Positions 27,198 to 35,704 of a DNA stretch of 64,000 nucleotides are shown here, piece by piece. The notes below the pieces were generated by a model that searched no databases, was not told where the DNA came from, and saw only the letters and a program-made list of their open reading frames with translations. The DNA is taken from positions 32,059-96,058 of the forward strand of contig NZ_RCTF01000022.1 of assembly GCF_003667445.1 (NCBI RefSeq), written 5' to 3'. Made by a program: the position numbers and the translations under genes. The stretch is from Xanthobacter tagetidis (lineage in GTDB: Bacteria; Pseudomonadota; Alphaproteobacteria; Rhizobiales; Xanthobacteraceae). How positions within the stretch are numbered: the first letter of the stretch is position 1; each line of letters starts with the position of its first letter.

Positions 27198-28342
27198 GGC
27201 CGCGCGGCGAGCGCCACCAGCGCGCCGAGAAGGCCGAGGCCGGCGGACATCAGGAAGGCCTGCGTGCCGAACGCGGCCCAGAGCGGGCCTGCGGCAAGGC
27301 TCGCCCCCGACATGGCGAGGCTCACCGCCCAGGAGGCGAGCGCCTGCCCCGACCCCGAGCGGTGCTCGCCGACGGAACGGGCGATCAGTTCCACCATGCC
27401 CAGATAGGTGGCGCCGAAGGTCAGCCCGTGCAGGAGCTGGAGCGCGAACAGCGCCGGCTCCGGCGGCGCGAAGGCGAGCGCGCCGAAGCGCGCGACCGCC
27501 GCGACCCCGCCCGCCGCGATTAGAAGATGGGGGCCGAACCGGTTCATCAGCCGCGTTCCGAATCGGAACACGAAGATCTCCGCGATCACTCCGATCGACC
27601 ACAGCAGGCCGATGGTGGTGGTGGGAATGCCGATGGCCCCCCAGTGCACCGAGCCGAACACGTACAGCACCGAGTGGCTCGCCTGCACCAGAGCCACCGC
27701 GACGATGGCGGCCACCAGCCGCCACGGCACGCCGGCGACGCCCGCGAGGTCGGTCACCGGGGCGGGCGCCGGCGCCAGCGGCGGCAGGCGGGTGCTCACC
27801 GCCAGGTAGACCAGCTGGCCGGCGAGCATCATCAGCACGATGCCGTCCTGGCCGGTGGCGCCGATGATGACGCCGCCGGCCAGGTTGGCGACGATGAAGG
27901 ACGCCGACCCCCATTGCCGGGCGCGGCCATAGTCCGCCCGCTTGGCGCGGGCGAGCCGGGTGGCGTAGGAATCCAGCAGCGCGAAGCTCGGGTTCCAGAA
28001 CAAGGCCGTGGCGCCCAGCACCAGCACGATCACCAGGAAATCCCGGCTCAGCGCCAAAAGCGCCATGCCGGTGCAGGTCGCGAGCGCGAGCGTGACGAGC
28101 ACCGCCTTGGGCCGGCCGAGGCGGTCGGACAGGAAGCCGATGAGCGGCGTCGCGAACAGGCGCGCCACCAGCGGCGCCGCGACGACGACGCCGATCTCCT
28201 GCGGCGACAGCCCGCGCGCCGTCAGCCACAGCGGCAGGAAGGGGAGCTGGATGCCGATGGCGAGGTAGAAGGCCGCATAGGCCGCGCCCATGGCCATGGC
28301 GTCGCGGCCGGGACGGCCGGCGCCGCCGGGCGCTGCGGTCAT
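27149..28342 (-). CDS. MFS transporter (PF12832 / 3-phenylpropionate permease-like)
   Basis: A 397-residue protein with about 12 hydrophobic helices. The N-terminus AYAAFYLAIGIQLPFLPLWLTARGLSPQEIG and the loop GFLSDRLGRPKAVLV are typical of the MFS_1_like family (HcaT, nucleoside/sugar symporters). No substrate is apparent. It converges on, and overlaps by 49 bp, the dipeptide epimerase gene. It lies about 50 bp downstream of the dehydratase gene on the same strand. Confidence 0.88.
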   Translation of the reverse strand: MTAAPGGAGRPGRDAMAMGAAYAAFYLAIGIQLPFLPLWLTARGLSPQEIGVVVAAPLVARLFATPLIGFLSDRLGRPKAVLVTLALATCTGMALLALSRDFLVIVLVLGATALFWNPSFALLDSYATRLARAKRADYGRARQWGSASFIVANLAGGVIIGATGQDGIVLMMLAGQLVYLAVSTRLPPLAPAPAPVTDLAGVAGVPWRLVAAIVAVALVQASHSVLYVFGSVHWGAIGIPTTTIGLLWSIGVIAEIFVFRFGTRLMNRFGPHLLIAAGGVAAVARFGALAFAPPEPALFALQLLHGLTFGATYLGMVELIARSVGEHRSGSGQALASWAVSLAMSGASLAAGPLWAAFGTQAFLMSAGLGLLGALVALAARPQPHSSGAGGKASAPS

Positions 28343-28393
28343 GGCGGGCCGCCGGCGCGCGGCCGGCGGAAGGACACCGCGCGCGGCATGGTC

Positions 28394-29383
28394 TCAGCCT
28401 TCGAGGCAGGCGATGAAGGTCTCGCGGTCCACATTGCCGCCGGAGAGCACCACGGCCACCACGTCGCCGGGCGCGCCGAGGCGGCCTTCCAGCAGCGCCG
28501 CCAGCGCCACCGCGCCGCCGGGCTCCACCACCAGTTTCAATTCGCGGAACGCGAAGGCGACGGCCCGCGCCACCTCGGCGTCGGTGGCGGCGGCCGCATG
28601 GCCGACCATGGGCCGCGTGATCTCGAAGGTGATGCGTCCGGGCATGGGCGCAAGAAGCGCATCGCAGAATGAGCCGGCGGCGGCGACGTTGCGCTCGCGG
28701 ATGCCGGAGGCGAACGAGCGGCCATGATCGTCGAAGCCCGCCGGCTCGCACGCCACCACGCGCGCGCCCGGCACGCGCGGCTTGACGGCGAGCGCGATGC
28801 CGGCGACGAGCCCGCCGCCGGACGTGTTGGCCGCCACCACGTCGGGCACGAGATCGAGGGCGGCGAGGTCCTCCATGATTTCGAGGCCCACCGTGCCCTG
28901 CCCGGCGATCACGCCCGGATCGTCATAGGGCGGCACCAGGGTCGCGCCGCGCTCGGCCGCGATGGCGGCGGCGATGGCGTCGCGGTCCTCGGTGACGCGG
29001 TCATAGCCCACCACCTGCGCACCCAGCGCCAAAGTGCGGGCGCGCTTCAGCGCGGGCGCGTCGTGCGGCATGACGATCACCGCCGGCATGCCCAGAAGCC
29101 TCGCCGCCGCCGCGACCCCCTGGGCGTGGTTGCCGGATGAACAGGCGACCACGCCGGCCGGACGATCGGCCGCGGGGATCTGGACGATGCGGTTGTAGGC
29201 GCCGCGGAACTTGAACGAGCCGGTGCGCTGGAGCGTCTCCGGCTTCAGGAACACGCGCCGGCCGGTGGCCTCGTCGAGCACCGGGGTGCGCAGCAGCGGC
29301 GTGCGCACGGCGACGCCCTTGAGGCGGAGGGCGGCGGCATCGACGTCGGCGGTGGTGGGAAGGGCGGGGATGGGGGCGTTCAT
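28394..29383 (-). CDS. Threonine/serine dehydratase-like PLP enzyme
   Basis: A 329-residue fold-type II PLP enzyme. GSFKFRGAYNRI carries the PLP lysine, VACSSGNHAQGVA the substrate loop, and ANTSGGGLVAG the phosphate-binding glycine loop. It lacks the C-terminal regulatory ACT domain of biosynthetic IlvA, so it is a catabolic-type threonine/serine dehydratase or racemase-like member. The ATG at 29383 overlaps the glycosyltransferase stop as ATGA, an operon link that gives no obvious metabolic theme. Confidence 0.88.
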   Translation of the reverse strand: MNAPIPALPTTADVDAAALRLKGVAVRTPLLRTPVLDEATGRRVFLKPETLQRTGSFKFRGAYNRIVQIPAADRPAGVVACSSGNHAQGVAAAARLLGMPAVIVMPHDAPALKRARTLALGAQVVGYDRVTEDRDAIAAAIAAERGATLVPPYDDPGVIAGQGTVGLEIMEDLAALDLVPDVVAANTSGGGLVAGIALAVKPRVPGARVVACEPAGFDDHGRSFASGIRERNVAAAGSFCDALLAPMPGRITFEITRPMVGHAAAATDAEVARAVAFAFRELKLVVEPGGAVALAALLEGRLGAPGDVVAVVLSGGNVDRETFIACLEG

Positions 29384-30450
29384 GCCCCGGAAACTACCCG
29401 AGCGCGGCGCCGGAGGCGATAGCGCCGGGCGATGGGGCCGATGTCGTGCGCGATCAGCACGTTGTCGAGAAACTGGCGGGCGCTCTCGCGCCAGGTGTGG
29501 TTCAGCGCGAAGCGCCGCGCCGCGTCCTTGGAAAGCTCCAGCGCCTTGAGGCAGGCATTGCGCAAATCCTCGTCGAGCACGCCGACCGGTTCGGCCATGT
29601 CCGCCAGCACGTCTTTCGGGCCGGTCACGGGATAGGCGGCCACCGGCAGCCCGCTCGCCAGCGCCTCCAGCAGCACGATGCCGAACGTGTCGGTGCGCGA
29701 GGGGAAGCAGAACACGTCGCACGCGGCATAGACCTGCGCCAGTTCCTCCCCCTCCTTCGGGCCGAGGAAGTGGGCCTCCGGATAGCGCTGCTTCAGGCTG
29801 GCGAGCGCCGGGCCGCCGCCCACCACCACCTTGGAGCCCGGCAGATCGAGACTGAGGAACGCCTCGATGTTCTTTTCCACCGCCACGCGGCCGACGAACA
29901 GGAAGCGCGGGCCGGGCACGCCGGGCAGGTCCGCCTCGGGGCGCGGCCGGAACAGTTCGGCGTCCACGCCGCGCGACCAGCGCATCAGGCGCTTGAAGCC
30001 GCGCGCCTCAAGCTCGCGCTCCAGCGTCGCGGTGGAGACCATCACCCCGCCCGCGGCATTGTGGAACGAGCGCAGCCAGGCATAGGTCAGGCGCTCCGGA
30101 ACCGGGGCGCGGGCGGACAGATATTCCGGGAACTTGGTGTGGTAGGACGTGGTGAAGGTGCGGCGGGTGGCGATGCAGGCGCGGCGCACCAGCATGCCGA
30201 TCGGGCCTTCGGTGGCGATGTGCACGAAATCGGGCTGCACCGCCTCGATGCGGCGCATGATCATGCGCGGCGTCGCCAGCGCGAGCCGGATTTCGTTGTA
30301 GGACGGCAATGGCAGGGTTCTGAACCCCTGGGGCGTCAGGAATTCCATCTCGGCGCCGAGGTTTGCGGCCTCGGCGGCCGTATGCTCCAGCGAGCGCACG
30401 ACGCCGTTGATCTGCGGATGCCACGCATCGGTGGCCACGAGGACGCGCAT
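29380..30450 (-). CDS. Glycosyltransferase family 4 (GT-B)
   Basis: A 356-residue GT-B glycosyltransferase. The N-terminal Rossmann half (MRVLVATDAWHPQINGVVRSLEHTA) resembles the MgtA/PimB-like family. The C-terminal half has FLFVGRVAVEKNIEAFL and the nucleotide-sugar loop PSRTDTFGIVLLEALASGLPVAAYPVTGP with the family Glu. It probably adds a sugar to a membrane lipid. It overlaps the metallophosphoesterase stop by one base (TGATG), so the two are coupled. Confidence 0.92.
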   Translation of the reverse strand: MRVLVATDAWHPQINGVVRSLEHTAAEAANLGAEMEFLTPQGFRTLPLPSYNEIRLALATPRMIMRRIEAVQPDFVHIATEGPIGMLVRRACIATRRTFTTSYHTKFPEYLSARAPVPERLTYAWLRSFHNAAGGVMVSTATLERELEARGFKRLMRWSRGVDAELFRPRPEADLPGVPGPRFLFVGRVAVEKNIEAFLSLDLPGSKVVVGGGPALASLKQRYPEAHFLGPKEGEELAQVYAACDVFCFPSRTDTFGIVLLEALASGLPVAAYPVTGPKDVLADMAEPVGVLDEDLRNACLKALELSKDAARRFALNHTWRESARQFLDNVLIAHDIGPIARRYRLRRRARVVSGA

Positions 30451-31259
30451 CAGGCGGCGGCGCGAGCCCCCTCGACCAGCTCGGACTCCTCCTCCGGTGC
30501 CGCCTCGGTGCGGCGGGTCCAGCGGATGATCTCCATGTGGCCGTCGTCATGCTCGGCGATGGCGGTGCAGCTTTCCACCCAGTCGCCGCAATTGACGTAG
30601 CGCACGCCGAACTGGTCGTGGATCGCGGCATGATGGATATGGCCGCAGATCACCCCGTCGACGTTGTGGCGCTTCGCCTCCTCGGCCACCGCCTCCTCGA
30701 ACTTGCCGATATAGTTCACGGCGTTCTTCACCTTGAGCTTGGCCCACTGGCTCAGCGACCAGTAGGTCAGCCCGAGCCGGCGGCGAACGAGGTTCACGTA
30801 GGTGTTCACCCCGAGCGCGGCAGTGTAGGCCCAGTCGCCCAGGAAGGCGAGCCACTTGGCGTGGCGGACCACCACGTCGAACACGTCGCCGTGGATAACG
30901 AGATACCTCTTCCCGTCCGCGGCCTGGTGGATCACCGTCTCCACCACGTCGATGCCGCCGAAATGGGTGCCGTAATAGTCGCGCAGGAACTCGTCGTGGT
31001 TGCCGGGCAAATAGAGCATGCGCGTGCCCTTGCGGCCCTTGCGCAGCAGCTTCTGCACCACGTCGTTGTGCTTCTGCGGCCAGTACCAGGACTGGCGCAG
31101 GCGCCAGCCGTCGACGATGTCGCCCACCAGATAGAGCACGTCGGACTCGTGATACTTCAGAAAATCGAGCAGTAGTTCCGCCTGGCACCCCTTGGTGCCG
31201 AGATGGACATCCGAGATGAACAGGGCGCGGTAGCGGCGCGCTTCGGGATTGTCGCTCAC
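30450..31259 (-). CDS. LpxH-like metallophosphoesterase (UDP-2,3-diacylglucosamine diphosphatase family)
   Basis: A 269-residue calcineurin-like phosphoesterase. The metal-binding motifs ISDVHLGTKG, VGDIVDGW, YLPGNHDEFL, VIHGDVFD and GHIHHAAIHD are all present. The family includes LpxH, but alphaproteobacteria usually hydrolyse UDP-diacylglucosamine with LpxI, so the lipid A role is uncertain. The start is GTG at 31259. With the coupled glycosyltransferase it probably acts on a membrane lipid or its precursor. Confidence 0.85.
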   Translation of the reverse strand: MSDNPEARRYRALFISDVHLGTKGCQAELLLDFLKYHESDVLYLVGDIVDGWRLRQSWYWPQKHNDVVQKLLRKGRKGTRMLYLPGNHDEFLRDYYGTHFGGIDVVETVIHQAADGKRYLVIHGDVFDVVVRHAKWLAFLGDWAYTAALGVNTYVNLVRRRLGLTYWSLSQWAKLKVKNAVNYIGKFEEAVAEEAKRHNVDGVICGHIHHAAIHDQFGVRYVNCGDWVESCTAIAEHDDGHMEIIRWTRRTEAAPEEESELVEGARAAA

Positions 31260-31745
31260 GCTTTGGCCTCCCCCGCGACGGGCCTCACCGGATACCTGCC
31301 CAGGAGGCAGCGGGAGGACTTAGCCGGAGTCGTGTATCTATTTTATGACGACCCTGGGGATGAGGGAAGGCGAACGTGCCCGATTTGCAATCCCGCCCAG
31401 ATAATCGGCAGTATTGGGACACGGGCGGGAAGGTCCTCCAATATTCGCCGCCCCATGTCGGCTTGCCCTGTTCGCTTCGACGGCAAAACAGCTTTCGCGC
31501 GGCCCTTGATCACCGGGCAGATTCCGGCTCTTCGGCGATGCACAATAGCGCATCTCCTGGAATGACTTACGGATCGAAGGGCGAACGCGCGCCCAGGCCG
31601 CCATCCGCCGTTTCCGGCGGCGCGCCGAATTCCCGTCGCCGGCCATTGACCGCGGCCCGCGAACGCGCCAGCGTGACGCGCCTTCGGGGACGCTCCAGGC
31701 GATGCCGTCCCTCCACAACCAAGACCGATCCCAAGGAGTTCACCG
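31260..31745. other. 486-bp intergenic region without a recognisable gene
   Basis: This divergent spacer holds the upstream regions of the phosphoesterase (minus) and the hydrolase gene (plus). AT-rich patches at about 31331-31346 and 31378-31440 stand out from the GC-rich background and may contain promoters. I see no repeat, RNA gene or convincing short coding sequence. Confidence 0.5.
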
Positions 31746-32594
31746 ATGAAGCTTGTCCGCTTCGGCGCCAAAGGACAGGAGAAGCCGGGTCTAATCGATT
31801 TGAGCGGCCAGATTCGCGATCTGTCCGGCGTCATTCCGGACCTCGCCGGCGACGCTCTGCTGCCGGAGAGCCTGGCCCGCATCGCCGCTCTCGATCCCGC
31901 CACGCTGCCGGCGGCCCCGGCCGGCGTCCGCCTCGGCTCCTGCGTCGCCCGGCCGGGCAATTTCGTCGCGGTGGGTCTCAATTTCGCGGACCACGCGGCC
32001 GAGACCAACAACCCCATCCCCGAGGAGCCGGTGCTCTTCAACAAGGCGCCGAACTGCATCGCCGGCCCCGACGACGACGTGATGATCCCCAAGGGCTCGC
32101 TGAAGCTGGACTGGGAAGTGGAGCTCGCCTTCGTCATCGGCAAGCGCGCGCGCTATGTGGAGGAGAAGGATGCCCTCTCCCACGTCGCCGGATACTGCAT
32201 CTGCAACGACGTCTCCGAGCGCCACTTCCAGATCGAGCGCTCCGGCCAGTGGACCAAGGGCAAGGGCTGCGAGACGTTCGGCCCGCTCGGCCCCTGGCTG
32301 GTGACGCCGGACGAGATGTCCGACACCTCGGACCTCGGCATGTGGCTGGAGGTGAACGGCGAGAAGATGCAGAACGGCTCCACCAAGACCATGATCTTCC
32401 GGGTGCCGTTCCTGGTGCACTATATCAGCCAGTTCATGGTGCTCGATCCGGGCGACGTCATCACCACCGGCACCCCGCCCGGCGTCGGCCTGGGCATGAA
32501 GCCGCCGCGCTTCCTGAAGGCCGGCGACGTCATGGGCGTGGGGATCGCCGGCCTCGGCGCGCAGCGCCAGACCGTGGTGCCGTTCAAGATGTAA
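31746..32594 (+). CDS. Fumarylacetoacetate hydrolase family protein
   Basis: A 282-residue FAH-family enzyme. NFVAVGLNFADHAAE, the metal-binding EVELAFVIGK and GYCICNDVSER, GKGCETFGPLGPW and ITTGTPPGVGLGM are in the usual order. Members hydrolyse or decarboxylate beta-keto acids (ureidoglycolate lyase, acylpyruvase, 2-keto-3-deoxy sugar enzymes); the substrate is not determinable. AAGGAG lies 10 nt upstream of ATG. It is monocistronic, with a hairpin just after the stop. Confidence 0.9.
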   Translation: MKLVRFGAKGQEKPGLIDLSGQIRDLSGVIPDLAGDALLPESLARIAALDPATLPAAPAGVRLGSCVARPGNFVAVGLNFADHAAETNNPIPEEPVLFNKAPNCIAGPDDDVMIPKGSLKLDWEVELAFVIGKRARYVEEKDALSHVAGYCICNDVSERHFQIERSGQWTKGKGCETFGPLGPWLVTPDEMSDTSDLGMWLEVNGEKMQNGSTKTMIFRVPFLVHYISQFMVLDPGDVITTGTPPGVGLGMKPPRFLKAGDVMGVGIAGLGAQRQTVVPFKM

Positions 32595-32598
32595 TGAA

Positions 32599-32623
32599 AG
32601 GGGGAGGGGTTGCCCCCTCCCCT
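32599..32623. terminator. Hairpin between the convergent FAH and ybdK genes
   Basis: AGGGGGAGGGG and CCCCCTCCCCT form a roughly 10-bp stem with one bulged base and a small loop, filling the gap between two convergent stop codons. There is no clear T tract, so termination strength is uncertain. It overlaps the ybdK stop codon by one or two bases. Confidence 0.5.
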
Positions 32624-33741
32624 CATTGCACGGTGGCGCTGGCGAGCCAGGTCTGGACGGCCTTCAGCGCCTCGCCCTTGTTGCCGGTGCGGTGCTTGGC
32701 CTCCTCGAACACCGCGAGCTGCACGTCGGCGCTGGTGCCGGCCTCGGCAATGGTGCGCGCGTGCATCAGGGCATCGAGGCAGCCGAGCGCCTCGGCATCC
32801 TCTGCGACGAGGTTCACCAGCCCCTCCACCGCGTCGCGCACCGAGAGGGCGCGGCGCTGGGTGAGATCCACGAACGAGCCGTGGACGCCGTAGCGCTGGG
32901 CGCGCCACTTGTTCTCGTCGGCGATGGCGCGGTCCACGGCGCCGGCCTCCTTGTTGTGGTGCGGGTTGCGCACGAGGAAGCGCGCCAGCGCGCGGTAAAG
33001 CGCAGCGATGGCAACAGAATCCTCCAGGCGGGTACAGCTGTCGGGGGCGCGCAGCTCCAGGGTCGGCAGCTTGCGCGAGGGGCGGATGGTCCACCAAAGA
33101 TAGCTGGAATCAACGATCGCACGCGCCTGCACCAGCGCCTCCACATAGCGCTCGTAATCGGCGTTGGTCTCGAACATGTGCGGCAGGCCGGTGCGCGGCA
33201 GCTCGTCATAGGCGGCGAGCCGGTAGCCCATCAGCCCGGTCTGGCGCGACTGCCAGAACGGAGACGAGGTGGAGAGCGCCACGAAGTGCGGGATGTAGGG
33301 CACCATGCGGCGCATCACGTCCACGCGCTGGTCGGGGTCGGGCAGTTCCACATGCACGTGCAGGCCGCACAGCATGTTGCGCTCGCCGATCATCTTCAGG
33401 TCGTTCATCAGCCCGTCATAGCGGTTGGACTGCGTCTGGCGCGCGGCCTCCCAGGCGGCGGTGGGGTGGGTGCCGGCCGCGATCAGGCCGAGGCCATGCT
33501 CGGCCGCCACCTTCGCGGCGGCGCGCCGCAGGTGGCGCAGCTCGTCGAGGGCGCTCCCGGTCGCCGTCGCCGGCTGGGTCGCGATCTCGAGCTGGGACTG
33601 CAGCAGTTCCACGCTGACCTGCTCGCCGAGGCAGTCCTTCAGCTCGTCGAACATGCCCGGCGGCATGCGGCGCGCCGACGACTTGGTCTGGGCATCGACA
33701 ACGAAGAACTCTTCCTCGATCCCGAATCGATAGTGCGACAT
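32623..33741 (-). CDS. YbdK-type carboxylate-amine ligase (glutamate-cysteine ligase family 2)
   Basis: A 372-residue GCS2-family ATP-grasp-like ligase. The N-terminal FGIEEEFFVVD, LCGLHVHVELPD, and LELRAPDSCTRLEDSVAIAAL motifs are typical. YbdK has weak glutamate-cysteine ligase activity, but its physiological substrate is unsettled. The ATG at 33741 has AGGAGG upstream. It is distinct from the GshA type usual in this order, so it need not make glutathione. Confidence 0.88.
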   Translation of the reverse strand: MSHYRFGIEEEFFVVDAQTKSSARRMPPGMFDELKDCLGEQVSVELLQSQLEIATQPATATGSALDELRHLRRAAAKVAAEHGLGLIAAGTHPTAAWEAARQTQSNRYDGLMNDLKMIGERNMLCGLHVHVELPDPDQRVDVMRRMVPYIPHFVALSTSSPFWQSRQTGLMGYRLAAYDELPRTGLPHMFETNADYERYVEALVQARAIVDSSYLWWTIRPSRKLPTLELRAPDSCTRLEDSVAIAALYRALARFLVRNPHHNKEAGAVDRAIADENKWRAQRYGVHGSFVDLTQRRALSVRDAVEGLVNLVAEDAEALGCLDALMHARTIAEAGTSADVQLAVFEEAKHRTGNKGEALKAVQTWLASATVQ

Positions 33742-34096
33742 GCCCCTCCTCCTGTGCGCGGGCGCCGGCCTGCCGATCGCAGGTGCCGGCACGGGTTCCA
33801 CCAAGGCGCGGCGCCGCGGTGCGGACGAGCCCAGGCCACATGGGCCTGGTGTCCCGCGGAAGCGGTATCGGCGGATGCACGCATGGAGCGGGAAACGCCG
33901 AACCGAGCATTAGGTTTCGCACAAACTGACGCCAAATCGGACCAAAATTTGGCACCGCCTCTCACGTCTAGTTGGCGGCAACGCTTTCAATAACTTACCG
34001 CAATGCACAGCGGAAGTGGACGAAGCGGCAGCTCACCTAAGGAAAAATCAACGCGATTCACCACGTTTTCTTTGGAACAATTCCGTATCGAGCGCA
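33742..34096. other. 355-bp intergenic region upstream of ybdK
   Basis: This spacer lies between the ybdK start and the rsmE stop, both on the minus strand. The part 33900-34110 is clearly more AT-rich than the genes. It contains a palindrome CCAAATTTTGG-type box (CCAAAATTTGG) at about 33942-33952, which may be part of a promoter or operator for ybdK. I see no gene. Confidence 0.45.
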
Positions 34097-34852
34097 TTAC
34101 ATCGGGCTTATCCCTGTTTCTCCATGGCTTCCGCGCGCCGCTTCCACCAGAGCCAGGGCGGCGACGGCGGCGGTGTCCGCGCGCAGGATGCGCGGCCCGA
34201 GGGAGAGGATCACGGCGCGGGGAGCGATCAGCGCGCGCTCGTCGGGCGAAAAGCCGCCTTCCGGGCCGATCAGGACGCTCACCGCCGCCTGCGGCCGCGC
34301 GCGCAACGGCGCCAGCGGGTCGGCAACCGGCGCGGCCTCGTCGCAGAACACCAGCAGGCGGTCGTCCGGCAGGCCCGCCAGCCACCGTGCCAGCGGCTGC
34401 GGCTCGCGCACCTCGGCGATCGCGAGGATGCCGCATTGCTCGGCCGCCTCCACGGCATTGGCGCGCATCCGCTCGCCGTTCACCCGCGTCACCTGCGTAT
34501 GCCGGGTGATGACCGGGCTTAGGATGCCGGCGCCCATCTCCACGGCCTTCTGCACCATGTAGTCGAGCCGCGCGTGCTTCAGGGGCGCGAAGGCGTATTC
34601 GAGCCGGCTGGATGCCGGCTGCGGCCGTACCTGCGCCTCCACCTCCAGCGCCACGTCCCGCTTGCCGCCGGCAATGCGGCGCGCCCGCCACTCGCCGTCG
34701 CGGCCATTGAACAGGAGGATGGTCTCGCCCACCGCGAGGCGGATCACGTTCGCCACGTAGTGCGCCTGCTCGGCAGGCAGCCGCACGGCGGCGCCGGCCG
34801 CAAGATCGGCGTCGACGAACAGGCGCTGGGAGCGGAAGTCGTGTTCAGGCAT
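34097..34852 (-). CDS. rsmE: 16S rRNA (uracil1498-N3)-methyltransferase
   Basis: A 251-residue SPOUT methyltransferase. The N-terminal PUA-like part (RLFVDADLAAGAAVRLPAEQAHYVANVIRL) is followed by the knot motifs LIGPEGGFSPDE and LGPRILRADTAAVAAL, which bind SAM. It methylates U1498 of 16S rRNA in the 30S subunit. The ATG at 34852 gives the normal N-terminus; an overlapping out-of-frame ATG lies just upstream. Confidence 0.95.
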   Translation of the reverse strand: MPEHDFRSQRLFVDADLAAGAAVRLPAEQAHYVANVIRLAVGETILLFNGRDGEWRARRIAGGKRDVALEVEAQVRPQPASSRLEYAFAPLKHARLDYMVQKAVEMGAGILSPVITRHTQVTRVNGERMRANAVEAAEQCGILAIAEVREPQPLARWLAGLPDDRLLVFCDEAAPVADPLAPLRARPQAAVSVLIGPEGGFSPDERALIAPRAVILSLGPRILRADTAAVAALALVEAARGSHGETGISPM

Positions 34853-35095
34853 CGGGCATCCTCGGCTGGCGCGCGAAGCTGTGCCGCGCGGCGTCCGGAT
34901 GCAAGCCCGGTGACAAGCCCGGTCAGGGCGGCGGATGCGTCGCGGGCGGTGCCCCCGATGAGGCACCGCCCCGAAGGCACCCCCGGCGCCCTCGTTCGCC
35001 TGACCGGCGCAATTTCAGTAGCTGACACGTCCGCCGGGACGCGTCACTACCCAAACTGGTGAGCGGCCACCAATCGGCTGGGTCAATTGGAACTA

Positions 35096-35542
35096 CTACT
35101 TCTTGTTACCCTCAAGATCGAACTGGGCGAGATAGCCGATGAGGTCCGCGCGCTCGGCCTCGCTCTTGATGCCGGCAAACGCCATCTTGCCCTTCGGAGC
35201 GAGGGCCTTCGGGTTCGTCAGGTAGGCATTGAGGCTGGCATCGTCCCACACCTTGCCGGCGGCGGCGCCGTCCTTGATGTCCTGGGAATAGGCATAGCCC
35301 TCGAAATGCGCCCACTTGGCACCGACGATGCCGTTCAGCGGCGGGCCGACCTTGGCCTTGGCGCCGGGGCCGACGGCATGGCATGCCATGCACTTCTTGA
35401 ACGCGTTCTCACCCTTGGCCAGGTCCACCGCGGCGGGGGCAGCAGCGGCGGCGGGGGCGGCGTCGGGCTTCGGCTGATCCTGGGCGAGGGCCGAGCCCGT
35501 CGTGATGGCGATGATGGCGACGGAGGCCAGAATGAGACGCAT
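35096..35542 (-). CDS. Class I cytochrome c (c2/c550-type), periplasmic
   Basis: A 148-residue precursor. The signal peptide (MRLILASVAIIAITTGSALAQ) ends near residue 21 and is followed by a Pro/Ala linker. The haem motif is CMACH at 51-55 with VGPGAKAKVGPPLNG, and the distal Met ligand is in GKMAFAGIK (Met120). It carries electrons in the periplasm. It is divergent from the H4MPT/methylofuran operon. GAGAGGAAA precedes the ATG at 35542. Confidence 0.93.
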   Translation of the reverse strand: MRLILASVAIIAITTGSALAQDQPKPDAAPAAAAAPAAVDLAKGENAFKKCMACHAVGPGAKAKVGPPLNGIVGAKWAHFEGYAYSQDIKDGAAAGKVWDDASLNAYLTNPKALAPKGKMAFAGIKSEAERADLIGYLAQFDLEGNKK

Positions 35543-35594
35543 TGCGGTTTCCTCTCTCCATACGGCGGACCGTTCTGCGGCCCTCCCCATTTCT

Positions 35595-35624
35595 ATTCAA
35601 TAATATGAATATTTGAACATATGT
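35595..35624. promoter_or_regulatory. AT-rich inverted-repeat patch between cytochrome c and the cofactor operon
   Basis: In the 162-bp divergent spacer a ~30-bp AT-rich island carries ATTCA (35595-35599) and TGAAT (35606-35610) as an inverted pair, then ATTTGAACATATG. It is the most AT-rich spot of the region and is placed to serve both directions. No regulator is assigned. Confidence 0.4.
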
Positions 35625-35704
35625 CCATGGGGAAGGAATCCGGACCCAAGACTTGGGCAACGGGCAGGGACGATGCCTTTAGCATGCTTCCAGAGTGACC
35701 TAGG

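Noticed and set aside
28394..29383. Naming the dehydratase ilvA
   Set aside because: At 329 residues it lacks the C-terminal regulatory domain of biosynthetic threonine deaminase.
30450..31259. Naming the phosphoesterase lpxH
   Set aside because: Motifs fit the LpxH-like family, but alphaproteobacteria normally use LpxI, so the lipid A function is not supported by sequence alone.
31343..32143. A 266-codon minus-strand reading over the spacer and the FAH gene
   Set aside because: Mostly antisense to the FAH hydrolase; the spacer part has no family resemblance.
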